A stretch of DNA of 37,431 bases from Lingula anatina (taxonomy: Eukaryota > Brachiopoda > Lingulata > Lingulida > Lingulidae): assembly GCF_001039355.2 (NCBI RefSeq), contig NW_019774670.1:136561-173991 (forward strand), in the 5' to 3' direction. The translations under genes and the position numbers were made by a program. A model generated the notes under the pieces. It was not told where the DNA came from. It did no database searches and was given only the letters and a program-made list of their open reading frames with translations. Of this stretch, positions 33,001 to 37,431 are shown in pieces. Within the stretch, counting starts at the first letter, position 1; every line of letters starts with the position of its first letter.

Positions 33001-36000
33001 TAGTCTGACCCTGACACTGGACAGAGGAACAGTTTCCAGTACACTGACAAAGTTCAGACCTCCTTACGGTCCTCATATAACACACCCACTTACAGAACCA
33101 GTTCACTGAAATAGAAGAATAATTCTCCCATCTTGTAGTACAGTCCATTAATTATCATTATTATCATTACCATCATCATTACGAATGTTTAAAACTGATA
33201 CCCATGACTGAATAATGTAGAACCTTTTTCGTCAGTATTCTCAAGCCATATTTAAAACTTTGATACATCAGTCAAATATAATATTATGGTGGGAACTGGA
33301 TTCCACATTTTTTAGGAATTGGTAACTTTTATTTTCAACTAAAATACAATGTGTGCACACATGCTCACGAAAAAGAAATGTTTTCAGAAATGTAAAGGAC
33401 GCAAAACATATCATAATTCGTCCAAGCAAATGCAGACTTATTTTAAGAGGAACCAAATGACTTTCAAAAAGCTTTTATCAAACCATCAATCTTTTTTCTA
33501 TAGTAAATTAGTAATTTTAAACCAACAACTCTTAAACTCTTCTTTTTATTTTTATGAGTCTTATCTTATCTCTTTTTAACATGAGATGTTAAACCAATTT
33601 CTGTTTTATGTATTGCATTATAATACATTCAATGAACGAATGAACATCATTATTAATTTATTATAAATTATATTATTATTATTATAATTATAAAGTGAGC
33701 ACACTCACCACCTACAGTCAGCAGTATCAACAGTGTCATAGTAAAGAAATCCAGACTTTTCTTCTGCTTCACCTCTGACAGAGCATTCACGGGGACCAGA
33801 GTGAGGAGAACCCCCCTTGTGAACCCCGGGGTCTGGAGAAACGCCGCGGAGAGGGCCGCCAGGAGGAAATATACCACATGGAGAACACACGTCACCATCA
33901 GATGAAGACTGTCCTCTGGTAATATTAAATGATTACAAAATAAATCAACAAATAAATAAATTAATAAGCTGTATGTGATGTTTGCAACAGCATATAAGCT
34001 ATTGCTATGATGGAGCGAGGTAGGGGTGAAGAGGGGGGAGCGCCGTGGGTTATTGACCCTCCTTCAGCTTCAAAAGTACCCAAATCTGACCCTCTCCTTA
34101 TCAAACAGTATAAAGAGTGGAAAATTTATAATCAAATTTCAAGTATTACTGTCCACATATTGTGTAAGGATATATAATTCACAAATTTTCTTTGACTTCA
34201 GTGAGTTATAACAAGGTCTAACAAGAAATGAGAACAACAGACAGCCAGAAAATAATAATAATAATTATTATTATTATTATTATTTTTATGTGATTAAAGA
34301 AACTGTGATCTAGACAAGACTTCACCAGTTTCTCCTACTACAGATGACAACCATCCCAGCTGTTTGTCCAGTCCCGTCTTCATGGTGTCCACTTTGGTCA
34401 GAACATAGTTCATGGTGGCGTTGACCCTCCGCAGGTTGTCCAGGGTAGCCTCGTACTGCTTGACTGTCTCCTTCTGGAAGGTCAGGACATGCTGACCACT
34501 CGCGTCTGAAATAATACGTGTTTTTTTTTATTTATTTTTCTTTTTCAAATGCAGAAAACTTGGCAAAACTCAGACACACACACACTAACGCACAAATAAG
34601 TTTTTCTTTAATTTTCTTTTATTTTTCTAATGCAAAAAGCTTGTCAAAACTCGGAAGGATATATTTGAGTAAGGCCATGTCAATATACATTTCAACACCT
34701 GTCTGAGAGGAAAGATTGGTCCAATGTCAAGTTTCTTCAAAAGTTACATTGTGCAACCTATTTTTAAAATTTTACTACCTATTTTCTCCCAGACATCCTC
34801 TGCCTTCTTTCTTATATCAGAGAGATCATCCAGCAGTTCAAGGTGGTTCCGCTTCTGTTCTCCTTCTTGACGGTTCAGTTGAGAGGTGGCCTCGTCTAAA
34901 AGAAAAAAAGGCCAAAAATCAGCGAAGACACATTTTTTTCTTGAAAACTGAAGACAAGCAGTCTGCCATCGGTACTGTTTTCTTACAAAAATACCAGCAA
35001 ACTTCAAACTGGAGCAGTAAAAATGTGTACATTAGGTAGGTTTCTGGACACTGTCATAGGAACTGCCGCTTCGCCTAAATTTTAATATACATCATATTAA
35101 TTAACATGAAATAAATAGATGATTTAGGAAAAATACAGAAAAAGAATTAACCTAGCTTCATTTTAATTCTTTCCGTCATGTCAGCCAATTCTTTGTTGCC
35201 TGCTGCAATTAATGACTTCTCCCTGGTCAGCTCCCGCAAGTTCCCCGCAATATACATCTGCACATTCGCCTGCGCAGATTTCAGCATGTTCTGCCGTATC
35301 ATTAATTCTTGCTGTCCTTCGTACATTTTCTTCAAGGTGTCGGTGGTGGCCTCACCAATCTTTTTCTGTCCTTCCTGGGGGACATAACAAAATATGTCAT
35401 AAGTGGATTTCATAAATCAGAATTTACTGTCACAGTTAAAGAGTGAAGGACATACTGCGTCATTCATTACCTCGATCTTCAACAGTACCAAAAGCATTTT
35501 TTTGGCCAGAGTCACCAGGATTAAAGAATCAAAAGTAGAAACTGTAGCCAGTAGCTGAGGATATTTACAACATATAACTGACTTTGGTTCAGTTTAATAA
35601 ATACTTGAAATTGTATCTAGAGTGTTCCCAGTGATAACATCACTAATGGTTACTAGAGCACTATTAAGGCTTCGTTCACATGCAATGTCTATTTTCTAAA
35701 TTCTATTTTCTATTTTCGGTATGTCTTATGATCACGGTCTGTGCACTGAATATCCCGCCGCGTAATTACTGGCAGCGCGAGCCAGTTACTTATAGTAACT
35801 TACAGTAACTGGCTCGCACTGCCAGTAATTACGCCGCGGGATATTCAGTGCACAGACCGTGATCATAAGATAGCGCGAATAGAAAATAGAATTTAGGAAA
35901 TAGACATTGCATGTGAACGAAGCCTAAGTCTACTTTCTCTAGTCCAGTACAACTTGTATAACAACTGGTCAGAATCTTAATTTATTTGAACAAACTTTAA

Positions 36001-37126
36001 GATTAAGTCTACATATAATGGAATAGTATTCAAAAACATTTATAGAGTTTGTTTATTTTTTTATTAAATAGCCAATATGACACCTAATGGTCTTATATAA
36101 ATCTCTTCAGTCGCGTGTAATAAGAGAATAATGTTCTATGTATCTTATATTTGTATTTAACAAAGGAGTAAATGGTGTTAAAGGAATTGTTTATCTTGAA
36201 ATCCTATCTCAATCAGACACCATCAACATTAGATAGATAAGTTCACAGAACAAATTGTCAGACCAAAAAAAAAAAAAAACAACCCCACTTCCCTACCTGT
36301 AACTGTTTCATTGAGTCAAGCTGAATGTTGGCGGTGGTCACAAGTTTGTTGACGGTGGACTCTGTTTTAAGTCGGAACTGTTGCTGTCGAGCAGTGTAGC
36401 ATATTGCCCTGGCCCTGTTGCTGACAATTTGATACGCGTTCCATGTCGTCGAGTCCATGTCTTTGGTGCAACTTGAAAGAGTCTGAAGAAAGATAAAATG
36501 TACACTATCCCTGTATACATTTTTCAAAATATGACAGTATTTAGTGAATCAATTGTCCTTAGTACCTCAGCTTCTATTCAGATTCAATGAAATGTTTTTT
36601 TCTACTTTTCTTTATTATCATTACTATTTTACTTTTTTTTATTTCTGAGGGGGGGGCTTCTCAACTAAACTTACTTTTAACTTAAAGGTACATACGAACC
36701 GAGCATCGGTGGATTGTGGATTCCCAGTAACACATGTAAACCACTTCTACTAGATTCTTATATGACTCAAATAAATTTGACATGCAAAGGGATAAACTGA
36801 ATAGATCACTCGATCAGCCATAAAATACCTTTAGACTGCTCCTTTCTTTAAATTTATGGTTGTAAATTTAACCTACTTACGTGACCTACTTTCCAGCCCC
36901 ATTGACATACAGCTTAGAATGCCAGCAGAAAAATCTGTTCAAACATCATTTTCGGGTAAAATTAAACAATGTCTTTTGGTAATTCTCTTAGTTATACTAC
37001 TTGAAACTATATGCTGGCATTTAGTTGGTTTTTGTGACAAAAAAATTGACTTTGTATGTATCTTTAAACCCAAAAGCCCAATTTAATAAAATGAATTTTC
37101 CAATTTATTCATTTATGACACAGATA

Positions 37127-37157
<31 letters not shown>

Positions 37158-37303
37158 ATTGATAATATATGTACCATATCCTCGGTGCAGGGATATGTTT
37201 TTCTGCCCTCATTCTCTGCCTGGCAGTTAAACAGCATCACAGACAGCTTGCCGAGGTCGTCCTCTGACATACCCCCACAACTAGTCCTCAGCTTACCAAC
37301 AAT
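26920..37303 (-). CDS. bmb: Brambleberry/Kar5-like nuclear-fusion protein, 3' part
   Basis: Twelve-exon model (a-l) from 37303 down to the TAA at 26922-26920: a 37303-37175, b 36482-36297, one block of five exons c-g, then h 28794-28715, i 28201-28014, k 27709-27612, l 27052-26920. All phases match and give 553 codons plus stop; the 5' exons lie beyond the window. Recognised from the Cys-rich N-terminal part (N-C-Q-A-E-N-E-G-R, Y-P-C-T, C-T-K-D-M-D-S-T-T-W, A-I-C-Y-T-A-R-Q-Q-Q-F), a long helical middle (exons b-e) and hydrophobic segments in exons f-g, the layout of animal Brambleberry and yeast Kar5. Known for the family: nuclear-envelope proteins needed for fusion of nuclei or karyomeres in early embryos. 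The tail has Ser/Thr/Pro repeats, an Arg-Ser-rich stretch and a final C-x9-C-x10-C-x2-H motif. Exons c-g are present twice; see separate entries. Confidence 0.85.
27612..27709 (-). CDS. bmb: bmb exon k (Arg-Ser-rich)
   Basis: Acceptor AGTCAG, donor GTAATT, 98 bases, phase 0 start and phase 2 end. V-K-R-H-L-L-D-T-L-D then S-R-R-R-R-S-R-S-R-S-R-T-P. Required by frame: exon i ends in phase 0 while the last exon needs two carried bases, and this exon supplies them. Confidence 0.75.
28014..28201 (-). CDS. bmb: bmb exon i (Ser/Thr/Pro-rich)
   Basis: Acceptor TTCCAG, donor GTAGGT, 188 bases, phase 1 start and phase 0 end. D-H-Y-L-N-T-S-T-S-S then T-P and S-R rich. Contains a 21-bp tandem repeat giving A-T-P-S-V-L-P twice and a third partial A-T-P. 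Confidence 0.82.
28715..28794 (-). CDS. bmb: bmb exon h
   Basis: Acceptor ATCCAG, donor GTGAGT, 80 bases, phase 2 start and phase 1 end. P-A-A-L-S-S-D-R-E-S-S-F-T-N-G-S and so on; polar, no domain. A G run at 28478-28494 lies in the next intron. Confidence 0.8.
29125..29245 (-). CDS. bmb: bmb exon g, block 1
   Basis: Acceptor TTTCAG, donor GTAAGT, phase 1 start, phase 2 end, 121 bases; Cys-rich, completing E-H-K-K with the first base of exon h. The intron after it is AT-rich with TAAA/TAA arrays (about 29060-29120). Confidence 0.87.
29862..30068 (-). CDS. bmb: bmb exon f, block 1 (membrane segments)
   Basis: Acceptor TTCCAG, donor GTGAGT, phase 1-1, 207 bases. Same hydrophobic segments as block 2. 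Confidence 0.88.
30540..30719 (-). CDS. bmb: bmb exon e, block 1
   Basis: Acceptor TTTCAG, donor GTGAAG, phase 1-1, 180 bases. Preceded in the intron by the 75-bp minisatellite, which ends within about 40 bases of this acceptor. Confidence 0.87.
30753..31381. repeat. 75-bp minisatellite, about 8.4 copies
   Basis: GCTTGGCATGACTAAGACAC recurs every 75 bases from 30771 to 31296, with a last variant (GCTTGGCATA) at 31371. Copies look identical. Located in the intron before exon e of block 1; block 2 has only one to two degenerate units (about 34535-34665). Confidence 0.95.
31769..31885 (-). CDS. bmb: bmb exon d, block 1
   Basis: Acceptor CTTTAG, donor GTAATA, phase 1-1, 117 bases, ending E-E-V-W-E-K-I. 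Confidence 0.85.
32143..32365 (-). CDS. bmb: bmb exon c, block 1
   Basis: Same exon as 35374-35152: acceptor CCCCAG, phase 0 start, phase 1 end, 223 bases, E-G-Q-K-K-I-G to M-K-L, with I-A-S-G-N. Confidence 0.85.
32660..32751. mobile_element. Truncated half of the palindromic MITE
   Basis: Same left end and arm as 35668-35759, preceded by the same TAA, cut by the N at 32752. Confidence 0.8.
32752..32752. other. Single ambiguous base N inside half MITE
   Basis: A lone N between block 1 (which ends GAATATCCCGCC) and block 2. The same GAATATCCCGCC in block 2 (to 35759) continues into the centre of a palindrome, a likely assembly failure point. Confidence 0.85.
32985..33105 (-). CDS. bmb: bmb exon g, block 2
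   Basis: Acceptor TTTCAG, donor GTAAGT, phase 1 start, phase 2 end, 121 bases. Cys-rich: N-W-F-C-K-W-V-C-Y-M, then C-Q-C-T-G-N-C and V-Q-C-Q-G-Q. S-E-L-C-Q here versus S-G-L-C-Q in block 1. Phase 2 end fits exon h but not exon c of block 1. Confidence 0.85.
33709..33915 (-). CDS. bmb: bmb exon f, block 2 (membrane segments)
   Basis: Phase 1-1, 207 bases. E-D-S-L-H-L then a strong hydrophobic helix (V-V-Y-F-L-L-A-A-L-S-A-A-F-L), a shorter one (G-V-L-L-T-L-V-P-V), the loop E-V-K-Q-K-K, and a third (F-F-T-M-T-L-L-I-L-L-T-V-G). Same protein as block 1. Confidence 0.88.
34326..34505 (-). CDS. bmb: bmb exon e, block 2
   Basis: Acceptor TTTCAG, donor GTGAAG, phase 1-1, 180 bases. D-A-S-G-Q-H-V-L-T-F then helical to S-V-V-G-E-T; same protein sequence as block 1. 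N-A-T in the middle is a possible sequon. Confidence 0.87.
34535..34665. repeat. Short counterpart of the 75-bp minisatellite
   Basis: Carries TTTTTCAAATGCAGAA, the CA tract and AAGTTTTTCTTTAATTTTCT of the 75-bp unit, then part of a second diverged unit. Confidence 0.75.
34779..34895 (-). CDS. bmb: bmb exon d, block 2
   Basis: Acceptor TTTTAG, donor GTAGTA, phase 1-1, 117 bases. D-E-A-T-S-Q-L-N then charged helix to E-D-V-W-E-K-I; block 1 has E-E-V-W. Confidence 0.85.
35152..35374 (-). CDS. bmb: bmb exon c, block 2
   Basis: Phase 0 start, phase 1 end, 223 bases. Helical: E-G-Q-K-K-I-G-E-A-T through M-Y-E-G-Q-Q-E-L to M-K-L. Differs from block 1 at one visible residue (A-A-G-N for A-S-G-N). 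Confidence 0.87.
35668..35924. mobile_element. Palindromic MITE (Harbinger-like ends)
   Basis: Two arms of about 120 bases are near-perfect inverted repeats. Ends GGCTTCGTTCACATGCAATG, flanked by TAA (35665-35667 and 35925-35927), with TTACTTATAGTAACTTACAG near the centre. No coding capacity. The short target duplication and long arms suggest a PIF/Harbinger-type foldback element; the family is not proven. Confidence 0.7.
36297..36482 (-). CDS. bmb: bmb exon b
   Basis: Acceptor TCTTCAG, donor GTAGGG, phase 0-0, 62 codons. Begins T-L-S-S-C-T-K-D-M-D and includes the R-A-I-C-Y-T-A-R-Q-Q-Q-F signature, ending M-K-Q-L-Q, which continues into E-G-Q-K-K of exon c. Confidence 0.88.
37175..37303 (-). 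CDS. bmb: bmb exon a (first in window)
   Basis: Acceptor TTTCAG, donor GTACAT, phase 0-0, 43 codons. Contains S-C-G-G-M, L-F-N-C-Q-A-E-N-E-G-R and Y-P-C-T-E-D-M, conserved Cys of the family's N-terminal domain. The donor is followed by a CT-type (GA on +) microsatellite at about 37127-37157. Confidence 0.85.
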
Positions 37304-37431
37304 CTGAAATTATTATGTAACATGTAAAATCCTGCTATCAACATGGCTTATTAATTTCATCATTTATACTTAATTTGATCTATTTTGTCTATGAATTGTA
37401 AATATAATTTTAACTTTCCTTTTTATCATTT

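Larger units (their letters stand above)
32763..35759. repeat. Direct repeat of bmb exons c-g, block 2
   Basis: Second copy; exons nearly identical, introns with scattered substitutions and indels. On its right it continues into the intact palindromic MITE and then exon b. Confidence 0.9.

Noticed and set aside
28923-35759. A bmb protein containing exons c-g twice
   Set aside because: Exon g ends in phase 2 and exon c starts in phase 0, so the join would shift the frame.

Overview
The window is animal genomic DNA: AT-rich, with short exons bounded by GT/AG introns, abundant TTTA, ATT, GT and TA microsatellites, and extracellular EGF and chitin-binding modules, a 7TM receptor and a Brambleberry-type protein. 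I infer a marine invertebrate, perhaps a lophotrochozoan such as a mollusc; the sequence alone does not settle the phylum. No bacterial-style operon, tRNA, rRNA or CRISPR array was seen.

Region 1 (1-10266, + strand) is the 3' part of a secreted or matrix-type protein gene. It has one partial and 17 complete calcium-binding EGF exons, one domain per exon and all in symmetrical 1-1 phase, followed by three chitin-binding type-2 (CBM14) exons and a stop. The visible complete exons give about 889 residues. Two splice sites of this gene are tandemly duplicated in frame: a 51-bp donor unit at 1-153 and a 54-bp acceptor unit near 5757-5811.

Region 2 (9877-24292) is a unit of about 7.1 kb present twice as direct, nearly identical copies (9877-17002 and 17218-24292). 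Each copy carries the terminal chitin-binding exon of the EGF gene, a long non-coding stretch and an intronless class-A GPCR gene on the - strand. A single N (17003) and 216 bp of unrelated sequence lie between the copies.

Region 3 (24293-26919) has no recognisable gene. It holds a MITE-like element and the probable 3' UTR of the next gene.

Region 4 (26920-37303, - strand) is most of a Brambleberry/Kar5-like nuclear-fusion gene, with its 5' end outside the window. A five-exon block (848 coding bases) occurs twice (32143-29125 and 35374-32985). The two copies are separated by a second single N (32752), which lies inside a half copy of a palindromic MITE whose complete form is at 35668-35924. 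Using one block gives an uninterrupted 553-codon model; using both breaks the frame, because 848 is not a multiple of 3. The intron of block 1 also carries a 75-bp minisatellite of about eight copies, which is only one to two units in block 2.

Both large duplications have a lone N at the copy junction. Unmerged haplotypes joined by the assembler therefore explain them at least as well as true tandem duplication, and this should be settled before counting GPCR genes or bmb exons. No clearly new molecular system is evident. The most informative features are the splice-site duplications, the cbEGF-CBM14 architecture and the two N-marked repeats.
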